The notes: generated by a model from the letters alone, not told the origin. Counted from the first letter of the stretch, positions 1 through 8,842 are shown. The stretch: DNA of 64,000 nt from Brevibacterium sp. W7.2 (GCF_018137945.1 NZ_CP073089.1:3472001-3536000); one strand, 5' to 3'. A program made the numbers and translations.

Positions 1-1089
1 TACTACATGAGCGTGGGACTGAAGAAGCCGCTGATGGGAGCGTTCTTCGCCGTCATCATCACGGTCACCTACGGCCTCGTCTTCAATTCGCTGCAGGCGA
101 ACTCGATCGTCGACGCCACGGCCACGAGCCTCAACATCGACACCACGCAGAGCTTCTGGCTGCCCGTCGGCCTCGGCATCTTCCTCGCGCTCGTCACCGG
201 GGCGGTCTTCCTCGGCGGAGTGCAGCGGATCTCGGCCTGGTCCTCGGTCATCGTCCCGGTCATGGCCGTCGCGTACCTCTTCCTCGGTGTTCTCGTCGTC
301 GCGATGAACATCACCGAGGTGCCCGACATGATCATGCTCATCATCAGGAACGCGTTCGGCATCGAATCCGTCGTCGGCGGCGGCATCGGCATCGTCATCC
401 TCCAGGGCATCCGCCGCGGTCTCTTCTCCAACGAGGCCGGCATGGGTTCGGTGCCCAACGCCGCCGCCACCTCGTCGGTCTCCCACCCGGCCAAGCAGGG
501 CCTCGTGCAGAGCCTCGGGGTCTACTTCGACACGATCCTCGTCTGCTCGATCACCGCGTTCATCGTCCTGCTCTCCAACCCCGTCTACGACGAGGCGCAG
601 GGTGCGTCGCTGACGCAGACCGCGCTGGCCTCCCAGCTGGGTTCGTGGGCGGTCCACTTCCTCACCGTGGCGATCTTCCTCTTCGCGTTCTCCTCGATCC
701 TCGGCAACTACTACTACGGCGAGGCGAACATCTCCTACCTGTTCAAGAAGAACGCGCGTCCGGCGATCATCATCTACCGGATCATCGTCATGGCCGCCGT
801 GTTCACCGGCTCGGTCATCGCCCTGCCGCTCGCGTGGTCCGCAGCCGACGTGTTCATGTCGGTCATGGCGCTGACGAACCTCGTCGCCGTCTTCCTCCTC
901 GGCGGGATCGCGCTCAAGGTGCTGAAGAACTACACGAACCAGCGCAAGCAGGGCCTCGAGCCGGTCTTCAACCGCGACGACCTGCCCGGCGTCGACGGCA
1001 TCGACGCCTGGGACGGCTCCGACGAGGTCACCACCCGCGCCTACTGGGACGCGAAGAAGGACGCCAAGAAGGCAGCGAAGACCCAGTGA
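1..1089 (+). CDS. Alanine/glycine:cation symporter (AGCS family), 3' part
   Basis: C-terminal 362 codons of a sodium- or proton-coupled amino-acid symporter of the inner membrane; the frame is open at the left window edge, so the N-terminus lies outside. The AGCS signature is seen as GLFSNEAGMGSVPNAAATS around residue 140 of the visible part, surrounded by about eight hydrophobic segments. The family imports L-alanine or glycine with Na+ or H+. The C-terminal tail is hydrophilic and lysine-rich. The gene converges on the ectoine operon and is followed by a perfect hairpin at 1161-1220 that has a short T run on this strand. Substrate is not decided by the sequence. Confidence 0.93.
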   Translation, partial: YYMSVGLKKPLMGAFFAVIITVTYGLVFNSLQANSIVDATATSLNIDTTQSFWLPVGLGIFLALVTGAVFLGGVQRISAWSSVIVPVMAVAYLFLGVLVVAMNITEVPDMIMLIIRNAFGIESVVGGGIGIVILQGIRRGLFSNEAGMGSVPNAAATSSVSHPAKQGLVQSLGVYFDTILVCSITAFIVLLSNPVYDEAQGASLTQTALASQLGSWAVHFLTVAIFLFAFSSILGNYYYGEANISYLFKKNARPAIIIYRIIVMAAVFTGSVIALPLAWSAADVFMSVMALTNLVAVFLLGGIALKVLKNYTNQRKQGLEPVFNRDDLPGVDGIDAWDGSDEVTTRAYWDAKKDAKKAAKTQ

Positions 1090-1160
1090 GGCGAGGGGCC
1101 GCGGGGGGGCGGGCTCAACCAGCCTCCCCCGCGCCTCTCGGTTCAACCTCGGCATCGAAT

Positions 1161-1220
1161 TGGCCAGTCTGATCTGAGATGGACAGGTAAATATGTGTCC
1201 ATCTCAGATCAGACTGGCCA
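1161..1220 (+). terminator. Perfect 24-bp inverted repeat, probable terminator of the symporter gene
   Basis: Bases 1161-1184 and 1197-1220 are exact reverse complements separated by a 12-base A/T-rich loop, and TTTT follows on the plus strand. It lies between convergent genes, which fits intrinsic termination of the symporter transcript. The stem is unusually long and free of mismatches. Confidence 0.8.
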
Positions 1221-1291
1221 TTTTCGTGGGTAGGGCCCGGCCGTGAGGCCGAGCAGAGAGTTCGAGCCGCCGGTTCGCAGGGTTGGGCTCA

Positions 1292-1339
1292 CTTCAGTTT
1301 GAGGGGCTCACGCCAAAACGTGAGCCCCTCAAACTGAAG
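1292..1339 (-). terminator. Perfect 21-bp inverted repeat, probable terminator of ectC
   Basis: Bases 1292-1312 and 1319-1339 are exact reverse complements with a 6-base loop (ccaaaa). It is the second long perfect hairpin in the same convergent gap and is nearer to ectC. No T run follows on the minus strand, as is common in actinobacterial terminators. Confidence 0.7.
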
Positions 1340-1449
1340 GGAGCCGCAGTCGGTCGAGACGCCAGCAGGTCGGCCTGATGCCACCGGCGGGGAAGCCAAC
1401 TGGCCGTCCGACCGCGCCCCCGGACGCCAGCAGGCCGACCACCGGACAC

Positions 1450-1851
1450 TCAGACGGCGGCGGTCTCCCCGATGATGAGCGGGTAGACGCCGTTCTCGTC
1501 GTGGACTTCGCGGCCGGTGACCGGCGGGTTGAACACGCAGGCCATGCGCAGCTCGGTGTTCGCGACGACGGTGTGCTTTTCGTGCCCGTCGAGCAGGTAC
1601 ATCGTCCCGTCGGTGAGCGGGTACGTTTTGCCCGTCTCCTCGTCGGTGAGCGTGCCGTCGCCCTGCACGCAGTACACGGCTTCGATGTGGTTCTGGTAGT
1701 GGAACGTCGAGCGGGTGCCCGCGTAGATGACGGTGTCGTGGAAGGAGAATCCGACTCCCTCCCGGCCGAGCACCATCCGCCGACTCCGCCACGTCTCCGA
1801 CTGGACGTCCCGGTCGGTTCCGTTGAGGTCATCGCGATTGACTACGTACAT
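1450..1851 (-). CDS. ectC: L-ectoine synthase
   Basis: Cytoplasmic cupin enzyme that cyclises N-gamma-acetyl-diaminobutyrate to the compatible solute ectoine, the last step of the pathway. The 133-residue product begins [12 protein letters not shown] and carries the family's cupin stretch ([17 protein letters not shown] and [13 protein letters not shown]), with full usual length. ATG at 1851 is chosen because homology starts there; the frame is open further upstream to 2043 but that part is arginine-rich and not conserved-looking. It is the last gene of ectABC, separated from ectB by an unusually long 195-bp spacer rich in GAGGCGGTC units. No ectD (ectoine hydroxylase) follows. Confidence 0.97.
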   Translation of the reverse strand: MYVVNRDDLNGTDRDVQSETWRSRRMVLGREGVGFSFHDTVIYAGTRSTFHYQNHIEAVYCVQGDGTLTDEETGKTYPLTDGTMYLLDGHEKHTVVANTELRMACVFNPPVTGREVHDENGVYPLIIGETAAV

Positions 1852-1898
1852 ATCGTGTCCCTTCGTATCGTCAGTGGGGTCGTATCCCTGAGCTCCTC

Positions 1899-1997
1899 GC
1901 TGAGGCGGTTCACCCCGATATCGCCGAGGCGGTCCAGTCCGTTCCAGCCGAGGTCGTCCTCCGCAGGCGATCCAGCCCACGGCGCCGAGGCGGTCCC
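1899..1997. repeat. Repeated (G)CCGAGGCGGTCC units in the ectB-ectC spacer
   Basis: Within the 195-bp spacer the sequence GCCGAGGCGGTCC occurs at 1923 and 1984, with degenerate versions near 1903 (GCTGAGGCGGTTC) and 1948 (GCCGAGGTCGTCC). No open frame with a start and ribosome binding site is convincing here. The units match an oligomer that is over-represented across the whole window. Confidence 0.55.
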
Positions 1998-2046
1998 TCC
2001 ACGAGCGGGCCCGCTCCCCCAGCTTCGAGCGAGGCGCCGGCAAGGC

Positions 2047-3336
2047 TCAGGCCATCGCCGGCGTCGCGGCCGGGGCGACCTTGAGCACAGCGGCTTCGAG
2101 GATGTCGAGTCCGGCGGTGAGATCGTGTTCGGTGATCGTCAGCGGCGGCATGATCTTCACGACCTCGTCGCGCGGGCCCGAGGTCTCGATGAGGAGGCCG
2201 GTGGCGAAGGCCTCGGCGGCGATCTTCCCTGCCGCCTCCGGGTCGTCGAAGAGCAGCCCGGCAAGGAGACCGCGTCCGCGCACCGTCGCGCCCTCGGCCT
2301 TCGCGGCGATGGCGTCGAGGCGCTGGTGGAGGTGGGCGATCGTGTCGGCGAGTTCGTTCTGAAACGCATTGTCGGCCCAGAAATTCTTCAGCGCCGCGGT
2401 CGCGGTGACGAACGCGGGGTTGTTGCCGCGGAAGGTGCCGTTGTGCTCACCGGGCTCCCACGCGTCGAGTTCGGGACGGAAGAGGGTGAGCGCCATCGGC
2501 AGTCCCGACCCGGAGATCGACTTCGACAGACAGACGATGTCCGGTTCGATGCCGGCGTCTTCGAAGCTGAAGAACGTGCCGGTGCGACCGCAGCCGGCCT
2601 GGACGTCGTCGACGATGAGGAGGATGTCGTGCTTCTTGCACAGCGCCGAAAGCTCCCGCAGCCATTCGGCCCGAGCCGCCCGCACACCGCCTTCGCCCTG
2701 GACCGTCTCGACGATGATCGCCGCCGGTTTGTCGACTCCGGAGCCCGAGTCCTCGAGGACCTTCTCGAGCCAGAGGAAGTCGGGGGTCTCCCCGTCGAAG
2801 TAGTCGTCGTAGGGGATCTTCGAACTGTTCGTCAGCGGGATGCCCGCACCCTCGCGCTTCATCGAATTGCCGGTCACCGACAGCGAGCCGAGGGTCATGC
2901 CGTGGAACGCGTTCGTGAACGAGAGCAGGTGCTGGCGACCGGTGACCTTGCGGGCGAGCTTGAGCGCCGCCTCGACGGTGTTCGTCCCCGTCGGTCCGGG
3001 GAACATCACCGTGTAGTCGAGTCCCCGCGGCTCGAGGATGAGCTTCTCGAACGTCTCGAGGAACTCCCGCTTGGCCGGGGTCTTCATGTCGAGCGAATGG
3101 AGCACGGCACCGGACTGGAGGTATTCGACAAGCGGGTTCATCAGCGCCGGGTTGTTGTGCCCGTAGTTGAGGGCACCGGCCCCGGAGAAGAAATCGAGGT
3201 ACTCGTTGCCGTCCTCGTCCCACTGCCGCGGGCCCTGGGCCTTGGCGAAGGTCGCCGGCCACGAACGCGAGTAGCCGCGCACCGCGGATTCGCGGGTCTC
3301 GAAGATGTCAGGGGTGGTCGTCGTGGTGTCAGTCAT
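2047..3336 (-). CDS. ectB: L-2,4-diaminobutyrate--2-oxoglutarate transaminase
   Basis: PLP-dependent class III aminotransferase that makes L-2,4-diaminobutyrate from aspartate semialdehyde, the first step of ectoine synthesis. The 429-residue product is full length. Visible marks are the N-terminal [17 protein letters not shown] typical of EctB, the [16 protein letters not shown] cofactor-phosphate region, the [13 protein letters not shown] stretch with the PLP-contacting aspartate, and the Schiff-base lysine in [14 protein letters not shown]. Start ATG at 3336. It sits between ectA (229 bp upstream) and ectC on the minus strand. Confidence 0.97.
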   Translation of the reverse strand: MTDTTTTTPDIFETRESAVRGYSRSWPATFAKAQGPRQWDEDGNEYLDFFSGAGALNYGHNNPALMNPLVEYLQSGAVLHSLDMKTPAKREFLETFEKLILEPRGLDYTVMFPGPTGTNTVEAALKLARKVTGRQHLLSFTNAFHGMTLGSLSVTGNSMKREGAGIPLTNSSKIPYDDYFDGETPDFLWLEKVLEDSGSGVDKPAAIIVETVQGEGGVRAARAEWLRELSALCKKHDILLIVDDVQAGCGRTGTFFSFEDAGIEPDIVCLSKSISGSGLPMALTLFRPELDAWEPGEHNGTFRGNNPAFVTATAALKNFWADNAFQNELADTIAHLHQRLDAIAAKAEGATVRGRGLLAGLLFDDPEAAGKIAAEAFATGLLIETSGPRDEVVKIMPPLTITEHDLTAGLDILEAAVLKVAPAATPAMA

Positions 3337-3386
3337 CGCATGATTCCTTTCGACATGGTGCAGATTCGACTGCGGATGCAGGGCGC

Positions 3387-3444
3387 GCCTGCGAGGTGCA
3401 GAGCTGAGCTGGTCAGCCTGCGAGGTGCAGAGTTGAGCCGGTCA
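3387..3444. repeat. 29-bp tandem repeat in the ectA-ectB spacer
   Basis: Two nearly identical 29-bp units (3387-3415 and 3416-3444, differing at two bases) begin GCCTGCGAGGTGCAGAG; a partial third copy starts at 3445. They fill part of the 229-bp gap between ectA and ectB. Function unknown; the spacing suggests the operon may have internal processing or a second promoter. Confidence 0.75.
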
Positions 3445-3565
3445 GCCTGCGGGTGCGGACCCACCCGTACGAGGTCCGCGGGAGATCGTCCGTTGAGAGC
3501 TGGAGTCGAGCAGACAAAGGAACGCCCCGTACTCCATCAGAGGAGGGGCCGGTCCCGACTCGCGC

Positions 3566-4066
3566 TCAGAGCGGGGCGATCTCGTAGAGGTATTCGGTGT
3601 CGTGGCCGTCCGGGTAGAGGTCCGGGGTGAACAGCGGGCGCCGGTCGAGCCCGGCTCCGCGCTGCTCGGCGAACGCCTGGAACAGGCGGTTCGAGGCCGC
3701 GTTGTCGTCGGTGATCGTCGTCTCCAGCCGCAGCGCTCCGGTCCGGTCGGCGAGCGCGTGCAGCATCGTCGAGGCCAGACCGCGTCCGCGGAACGCCTCG
3801 GAGACGGCGACCTGCCAGATCATCAGGGTGTCCGGGTTGTCCGGACGGGTGTAGCCCGTGACGAACCCTGCGGGTTCGCCGTCGATCCAGGCGATCGCCG
3901 AGGTGTCCGCGAAGTCACGACACCACAGCAGGTACGAGTAGGAGGAGTTGAGATCGAGCACGGCCGAGTCCTTCGCCAGCCGCCACAGATGCTGTCCGTC
4001 CTCGAGCGAGGGAGGGCGGACGTCGGTTTCCGTCTTCGGTTGAGCGAGTGCGTTTCTCACGCCCAC
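3566..4066 (-). CDS. ectA: L-2,4-diaminobutyrate acetyltransferase
   Basis: GNAT-fold enzyme that acetylates the gamma-amino group of diaminobutyrate with acetyl-CoA. About 166 residues, normal for EctA. The acetyl-CoA loop is visible as SEAFRGRGLASTMLHAL near residue 90, preceded by the EctA-typical LDLNSSYSYLLWCRDF and followed by TTITDDNAASNRLF. The start is GTG at 4066 or GTG at 4060; no ATG is available in frame near the conserved part. First gene of ectABC; its regulatory region is 4067-4358. Confidence 0.96.
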   Translation of the reverse strand: MGVRNALAQPKTETDVRPPSLEDGQHLWRLAKDSAVLDLNSSYSYLLWCRDFADTSAIAWIDGEPAGFVTGYTRPDNPDTLMIWQVAVSEAFRGRGLASTMLHALADRTGALRLETTITDDNAASNRLFQAFAEQRGAGLDRRPLFTPDLYPDGHDTEYLYEIAPL

Positions 4067-4358
4067 AAACCTAACGAGATGAGCATGAGCGTCAATCTCA
4101 CTTCGGCGATTTCACCCCGATTCCGCACCCGCAGCGCGGGGGTGGGGATAAGAACCTCGCCGAGGCGGTCCCGGGGTTTCCCCGTGGCATCTCTGGGGAT
4201 CGTCGTGCTCACCACTACGGCTGCGTGGCGAAGCACCCTTCGTTATCCGTTCGTTACATTTCACAAGACGTGGAACACGAGTTCCAGCCGAATGAGGAAC
4301 GGCGATCCGCCGACCGAGACGTTGCAGTCCCGTCCACGGTCACCCCACCGAGGTTGTT
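4067..4358. other. Upstream region of the ectoine operon
   Basis: 292 bases without a convincing gene between ectA and the sdaA remnant. It should hold the ectABC promoter. I see a GCCGAGGCGG copy at 4159, a GC-rich hairpin near 4170-4195 (cggggtttccccg), and an A/T-richer stretch around 4240-4265. No specific operator can be assigned by eye. Confidence 0.4.
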
Positions 4359-4545
4359 GCCCCCGCGCCACCGGCCGTCCTCAGCACGCCGCCCGCAGCC
4401 CGATGCCCTCGGCGCGCTGCCCTCAGCGCTCTGTCCTCAGCACTCGACGACGTTGACGGCGAGCCCGCCGAGCGCGGTCTCCTTGTACTTCGAGGACATG
4501 TCGGCACCTGTCTGGCGCATCGTCTCGATGACCTCGTCGAGGCTG
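4359..4545 (-). pseudogene. Remnant of an L-serine dehydratase gene, 3' end only
   Basis: These 187 bases match the 3' end of sdaA plus its downstream flank at 8924-9111 at roughly 90 percent identity. The coding part reads [19 protein letters not shown] then [16 protein letters not shown] and a stop, identical in protein to the last residues of the intact SdaA. Homology stops abruptly at 4545, where unrelated sequence begins. It is either the left-hand copy of a target-site-like duplication or the remains of a second sdaA. It cannot make an active enzyme. Confidence 0.88.
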
Positions 4546-4980
4546 TACCCCTGTGGCCGCCTTTCGGGTGTCCGGATTCCGTGAATTGCGCGGTCAACTT
4601 CACCTGGTCGCGTAGAGAGGCGTTCCGGAATCGTCGCGAGAATGCCGGTGGCCACGAAGCCCACGTGCTTGGCAACAACGGCATTGACGTCGACTCCCCG
4701 GACTCGAGGACTTCGTCGCATTGAAGAAGTCCGAGCTCGATTCTCTCCGCGAGAACACGGCGGGGCCGCCAACTTCGACCGCTCCGTCGTTTACGGCGAC
4801 GGTCGAGAAGACAACGTCGCTCAGGTGGTGCACTCCGGTGCACTCGATAGCCAGAATCCGGTTCGGGTCGAAGCCGCGACCCGCCAGCTCATAGACTGCT
4901 CACCCGCGATAGGGCCAGCTGAGCGACGACTGTCCTTCCGAGCGCGAGCCCTGCGTCCGGCGTTACCCTCTTCCGCACGA
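4546..4980 (-). pseudogene. Decayed coding sequence with at least two frameshifts
   Basis: On the minus strand, three protein-like pieces follow each other in different frames: one ending ALSRVSSL then a stop (about 4975-4890), one containing YELAGRGFDPNRILAIECTG and [20 protein letters not shown] (about 4895-4725), and one containing [20 protein letters not shown] (about 4715-4555). Read together they look like one former gene broken by single-base shifts, and its end is fused into the sdaA remnant. I do not recognise the family. It directly follows the tetR gene on the same strand. Confidence 0.6.
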
Positions 4981-4982
4981 AT

Positions 4983-5594
4983 TCAGCTTCCGGCTGTACC
5001 GGCTCGCAGGCCCGCAACGATGAACTCCCTGAGGTGCTCTAAGCGATGAACGGCGTCGCTTTCGCCGCCACCGAGCGCGCGCGCCCGGTCATCGGAATTG
5101 GACATGATCAGTGCCCCGACCGAGAAGAGATAGTCCCACCGAACGAACGACTTTGGTTTCCCGGGCAGAACCGCTCCCAGCGCCTCGATGAACTCTGCGG
5201 CCATCGGATCGAAGAGGTCCGCGATGATGCCGCGCTCGTAAGCGCGCGGATCCGCGGCCTCACGCAGGACAAGCTTGAGATACCGCTCCTTCCGGACTCC
5301 TTCCTCGGCGGCATCGCCGATAACGAGAAAGGCATCGACGATCTCCTCCAGTGCTTGGGGCGCTGCAAGATCGACCTCCCGCAGCCGCTCCCGGCGCAGC
5401 TCATTGAGGTGTTGATGTTCCTCGAAGACCGCCCGGTAGAGATTGAGCTTTGTCGTGAAGTGGTAGGTGAGCAGCGCAAGCTTGAGGTCCGCGTCGTCGG
5501 CAATCATCCGCATTGTCGCACGGTCGTAGCCGAAGTCGGCGAAGATCTTCTCAGCACTTTGGAGAGCGAGGTCCTTGCGATTCACTGCAGCCAT
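4983..5594 (-). CDS. TetR-family transcriptional regulator
   Basis: 203-residue DNA-binding repressor. The N-terminal helix-turn-helix is visible as AEKIFADFGYDRATMRMIAD followed by LLTYHFTTKLNLYRAVFEEH (residues about 14-60); the rest is an all-helical ligand-binding domain typical of TetR. ATG at 5594 is preceded by a tgtctc/gagaca inverted repeat that could be an autoregulatory site. It is the last gene of the minus-strand set MFS-cyclase-FAH-TetR and probably controls it, perhaps through the palindrome at 8771-8788. Its base composition looks less GC-rich than neighbouring core genes, consistent with acquisition. Confidence 0.9.
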   Translation of the reverse strand: MAAVNRKDLALQSAEKIFADFGYDRATMRMIADDADLKLALLTYHFTTKLNLYRAVFEEHQHLNELRRERLREVDLAAPQALEEIVDAFLVIGDAAEEGVRKERYLKLVLREAADPRAYERGIIADLFDPMAAEFIEALGAVLPGKPKSFVRWDYLFSVGALIMSNSDDRARALGGGESDAVHRLEHLREFIVAGLRAGTAGS

Positions 5595-5719
5595 TGACCC
5601 AGTGTCTCATCTGAGAGGAGACACCCATGCGCAGGTACTGAACCGTCGCCGAGGCGATTCCCTAAGTGGCTCCCATCCCTGCATTGCCGGCGTCGCTGAA
5701 TCGCCCTACCCCGCTCCCC

Positions 5720-6721
5720 CTAACCCTGTTCAGGCAGCGGCGGCTGCTTCCACGGGATCCGCCGCGCTTCGGGAATCGGGTGGAGTTCGGGTCCGGCGAC
5801 GACTTGATTGCTGATCGTGCCGATGTCCTCAACGGTCATCGTCACGGTGTCGCCCACACCGATGGCCGGCAGCACATCCTGTCCGTACCATCCCCAGAAT
5901 TCGGCGAGGCAGCCCCCACCGGCGGTGCCGCTGCCGATGAGATCCCCCTGTCGCACCCAGGTCCCTCGGCTTGCGTAGGCGACGAGCTCGGCGAACGACC
6001 ACGCCATGTTCGCCAGCGAATCGGCGGCGATCGGCGTGCCGTTGACGGCGACGTCCATGCGCAGATCGAAGCGATCACCTTGACGCCGAGGTGCGAGTTC
6101 GCCGAGCGAGACGACCACCGGACCGACCGTGGTCGCCGTGTCCTTGCCCTTCGTTGGCCCCAGCCCGACCTTCATCTCACGCGTTTGCAAATCACGGGCC
6201 GACCAGTCGTTGAACACGGTGAATCCGAAGATGTGGTCCCACGCCTCGTCGACACTGAGGTTAAAGCCGTCGCGGCTGATCACCGCGGCAACCTCGAGTT
6301 CGAAGTCCAGACGCTCACTGCCCGGCGGCATCGGCACCGGGTGCCCCGAGCCGATGAGCGCGTGCGGGTTCGTGAAGTAGAAGACCGGTGCTTCGAACCA
6401 GGCTGACGGGATGTCGCTCGTGCCTGAGACCGCCCGCAGCGAACCCGCCGTGTGCTGTTCGAATGTGATGAAGTCCCTTACCGAAGCGACTGGCACCGGC
6501 ACCTCGAACGGCTCGCCTGCGTCGACCTGAACCGAACGGTCGAACGCGAGGGCTGATTCCGCATCCGGGTCGAGCAGCATGCGCGGGTCGAGACCACGCT
6601 CAAGCGGTGCAAAGCTGCCGAGGTTGCCCCCACCAGATTCGGCTTGACTGGTCCCGGCACCGCTGGGGTCAAACCGGCCGAACCGGCGCTGACCACCGAC
6701 GATCATCGATGCCAACCTCAT
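5720..6721 (-). CDS. Fumarylacetoacetate hydrolase (FAH) family protein
   Basis: 333-residue FAH-superfamily hydrolase or hydratase, a metal-dependent fold that cleaves C-C bonds in 2-keto or beta-diketo acids at the end of aromatic pathways. Marks: RLDFELEVAAVI with metal-ligand acidic residues, FTVFNDWSARDLQTREM, and GPTKGKDTATTVGPVVV. ATG at 6721 overlaps the stop of the upstream cyclase gene (ATGA), indicating translational coupling. Substrate is unknown; context with a cyclase-family hydrolase and an MFS importer suggests degradation of an aromatic or heterocyclic compound. Confidence 0.9.
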   Translation of the reverse strand: MRLASMIVGGQRRFGRFDPSGAGTSQAESGGGNLGSFAPLERGLDPRMLLDPDAESALAFDRSVQVDAGEPFEVPVPVASVRDFITFEQHTAGSLRAVSGTSDIPSAWFEAPVFYFTNPHALIGSGHPVPMPPGSERLDFELEVAAVISRDGFNLSVDEAWDHIFGFTVFNDWSARDLQTREMKVGLGPTKGKDTATTVGPVVVSLGELAPRRQGDRFDLRMDVAVNGTPIAADSLANMAWSFAELVAYASRGTWVRQGDLIGSGTAGGGCLAEFWGWYGQDVLPAIGVGDTVTMTVEDIGTISNQVVAGPELHPIPEARRIPWKQPPLPEQG

Positions 6722-7500
6722 TCTCCGCCTCCTTCCACGATCGCCACTGCTCGGGTCCACCCCGCCGATGCCGCATCGATCTTCACCGGGAAGCACGAGA
6801 TGCGGAAGCCGAAGGGCGGCAACGATTCGAGGTTGTGCAGCTTCTCGATGTGGCAGTAGCCGATCTCCCGGCCGGCCTTGTGACCTTCCCAGATGACACT
6901 CGGATCGCCGTCCTCGGCAAAGCGGGCGGCAGTGAAGACGAACGGCGCATCCCAGCTCCACGCGTCGGTCCCGGTGACGCGAACACCCTGGCGCAGCAGG
7001 TGCAGGGTCGCTTCTCGTCCGATGCCGCAGCCCTTCGACACGTAGTCCTCCGCACCGTAGCGGACGCCCGCCGAAGTGTTGATGACGACGATATCGAGCG
7101 GTTTGATCTTATATCCGATCCTCTCCAACTCGGCGTCGATGTCGTCGGGGGTGACGACGTAGCCGTCGTCGAAGTGCCGGAAGTCGAGCTTGACTCCGTC
7201 CTGGAAGCACCACTCCAGCGGCACCTCGTCGATGGTGATAGCACGCTGACCGTCGTCCATCGTCGTCGCGAAGTGGTAGGGAGCGTCGAGGTGCGTGCCG
7301 GTGTGGGTGCTCGCCTCGATCTTCTCGATCGCCCAACCCTCACCGTCGGGCAAATCCTCTGTCGAGGCGCCGGGGAAGAAAGCGACTACATCGTCGGCCG
7401 ACTGTTGGTGGTCGATGTAGGTGATCTTCGGCTCGTAACCGGGCGGGTCGGAGGCGATTCCCGCGGTGAGAGCGACGGAGAGGTCGATGATCTCGGGCAT
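6718..7500 (-). CDS. Cyclase-family metal-dependent hydrolase (KynB/isatin hydrolase fold)
   Basis: 260-residue member of the putative-cyclase family (PF04199), which includes kynurenine formamidase and isatin hydrolase. The metal-binding motif HTGTHLDAPYHF is clear near residues 66-77, and TGTDAWSWDAPF follows later. ATG at 7500 is three bases from the stop of the MFS gene, and its own stop overlaps the FAH gene start. The family hydrolyses amide or lactam bonds using Mn or Zn. A role in opening a heterocycle or removing a formyl group before the FAH step is inference. Confidence 0.9.
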   Translation of the reverse strand: MPEIIDLSVALTAGIASDPPGYEPKITYIDHQQSADDVVAFFPGASTEDLPDGEGWAIEKIEASTHTGTHLDAPYHFATTMDDGQRAITIDEVPLEWCFQDGVKLDFRHFDDGYVVTPDDIDAELERIGYKIKPLDIVVINTSAGVRYGAEDYVSKGCGIGREATLHLLRQGVRVTGTDAWSWDAPFVFTAARFAEDGDPSVIWEGHKAGREIGYCHIEKLHNLESLPPFGFRISCFPVKIDAASAGWTRAVAIVEGGGE

Positions 7501-7502
7501 TG

Positions 7503-8741
7503 TCAGCCTTTCTGCAGTGCGGTCGCGGGCGCATCCTGTGCGCGGTTGTGGTCGTTGGGGATCTTGGGGAGGAAGAGCACAAGGACGGAGGCGATGAGGA
7601 AGAGTCCGCCGCTGATGACCAGTCCTGCCGCCAACGAGGCGACGGCCGCGATGGCGCCGAAGATCATCGGGGCAAAGGCCGAGATTCCCCGTCCGACATT
7701 GAAGCAGAATCCGGCGCCGGTGGCCCGCATCCGGGTCGAATAGAGGCTGCCGAGGTAGGGGCCGAAGAGGCCGGCGAACGTCATGAAGAATGCATAGAGC
7801 GGCCCGAGCCACAGCAGCGCGGACTGATCGGTGACGAGGCCGTAGACCGGCATGAGCACTCCCGCGCCAAGCAGCGAGGCGACCAGCGCGGACCGCTTGC
7901 CCACCTTGTCGGCGAGCCAGCCGAAGACGAGATAGCCGACGAACATTCCCAGGTTGAGCCAGGTCATGTACTGCCCGACCGCCTTCGCGTCGAGTCCGCG
8001 TTCGAGCTCGAGATAGCTCGGCAGCCAGGTGGTCACCCCGTAGTAGCTGATGAAGGCCAGGGCCGCGACGCAGCTGGCGATGATGGTGATCCGCAACTGC
8101 GGACCAGTGAAGATCTCACCGATCGCCGCAGTCTCCTGACCGCCTGGTTCCGCGGCAGCCTTCTGACGATCGGTGCGCCAGACCGCGGATTCGACGAAGA
8201 GGAAGACGATGATGAGCAGGGGCAGGATTCCGCCGAGGCCGGCGATGAGGAAGAGGAGGCGCCAGTCGGGGAGGAGCAGACCGCTCAGCTGGGCGGCGAC
8301 GAGCGCGCCGAATGGAAACGCGGAGAGGACGAAGGTGACGGCGATTCCCCGGCGTTCCGGCGGCCATGCCTCGTGGACGAACGCGGAGAGGATGCTCCAC
8401 ACACCGCCAAGGCCGATCCCGGCGAAGAACCGCAGCACGAGGAATACTGCGTAGCTCGGTGCGAGGGCGACAGCACTGGTGAGCACGACGAAGATCGTCA
8501 GGCACACGATGAGCGCGGTCTTGCGCCCCCTGGCATCGGCGAGCCAGCCCATGAGCGGGCCGCCCACACCCATGCCGAGCAGCGTCGCAGTCGCCAGCAG
8601 TCCAGCCTGGAACGGTTCGAGGCCGAACTCCTGAGAGACGGCAGGAATGGCGAACGAGAGGATCGAGATCTCGAGGGCATCGAAGAGGTAGACGATGAAT
8701 GAGCCGAAGAGCACGACCCATTTGTAAGAAGAATGCATCAT
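7503..8741 (-). CDS. MFS transporter, probably aromatic-acid:H+ symporter type
   Basis: 412-residue, 12-segment major facilitator protein of the inner membrane. The loop between segments 2 and 3 reads GWLADARGRKTALI, typical of MFS, and the repeat in the second half is GWLADKVGKRSAL. ATG at 8741 is favoured over an in-frame ATG at 8771 because AGAAGGA precedes it and the operator-like palindrome 8771-8788 lies just upstream. First gene of the catabolic set, so it probably imports the substrate handled by the cyclase and FAH enzymes. Confidence 0.9.
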   Translation of the reverse strand: MMHSSYKWVVLFGSFIVYLFDALEISILSFAIPAVSQEFGLEPFQAGLLATATLLGMGVGGPLMGWLADARGRKTALIVCLTIFVVLTSAVALAPSYAVFLVLRFFAGIGLGGVWSILSAFVHEAWPPERRGIAVTFVLSAFPFGALVAAQLSGLLLPDWRLLFLIAGLGGILPLLIIVFLFVESAVWRTDRQKAAAEPGGQETAAIGEIFTGPQLRITIIASCVAALAFISYYGVTTWLPSYLELERGLDAKAVGQYMTWLNLGMFVGYLVFGWLADKVGKRSALVASLLGAGVLMPVYGLVTDQSALLWLGPLYAFFMTFAGLFGPYLGSLYSTRMRATGAGFCFNVGRGISAFAPMIFGAIAAVASLAAGLVISGGLFLIASVLVLFLPKIPNDHNRAQDAPATALQKG

Positions 8742-8770
8742 TGAGTCCTTCTGTGGAAGAAAGTTCTCCA

Positions 8771-8788
8771 ACTGTACGTACGTCCAGT
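8771..8788. promoter_or_regulatory. 18-bp near-perfect palindrome, candidate TetR operator
   Basis: The sequence ACTGTACGTACGTCCAGT is a palindrome except for one base pair and contains the core ACGTACGT. It lies about 30 bases upstream of the MFS start, where an operator for the catabolic operon would be expected. TetR-family regulators often bind such TACGTA-centred sites; the regulator at 4983-5594 is the natural candidate. Confidence 0.6.
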
Positions 8789-8842
8789 TTAGAAGTCAAT
8801 ATCCTCCCGAGGGGTGCGGTATTCGCGTCGAGGCTGCCGCCC

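Noticed and set aside
1720-2043. N-terminal extension of ectC to 2043
   Set aside because: EctC proteins begin at MYVVNRDDL; the extension is Arg/Pro-rich and lies over the repeat-filled spacer.
1378-3630. A 750-codon plus-strand frame opposite ectC and ectB
   Set aside because: It runs through two clear genes and their spacer in antisense and has no ribosome binding site or domain.
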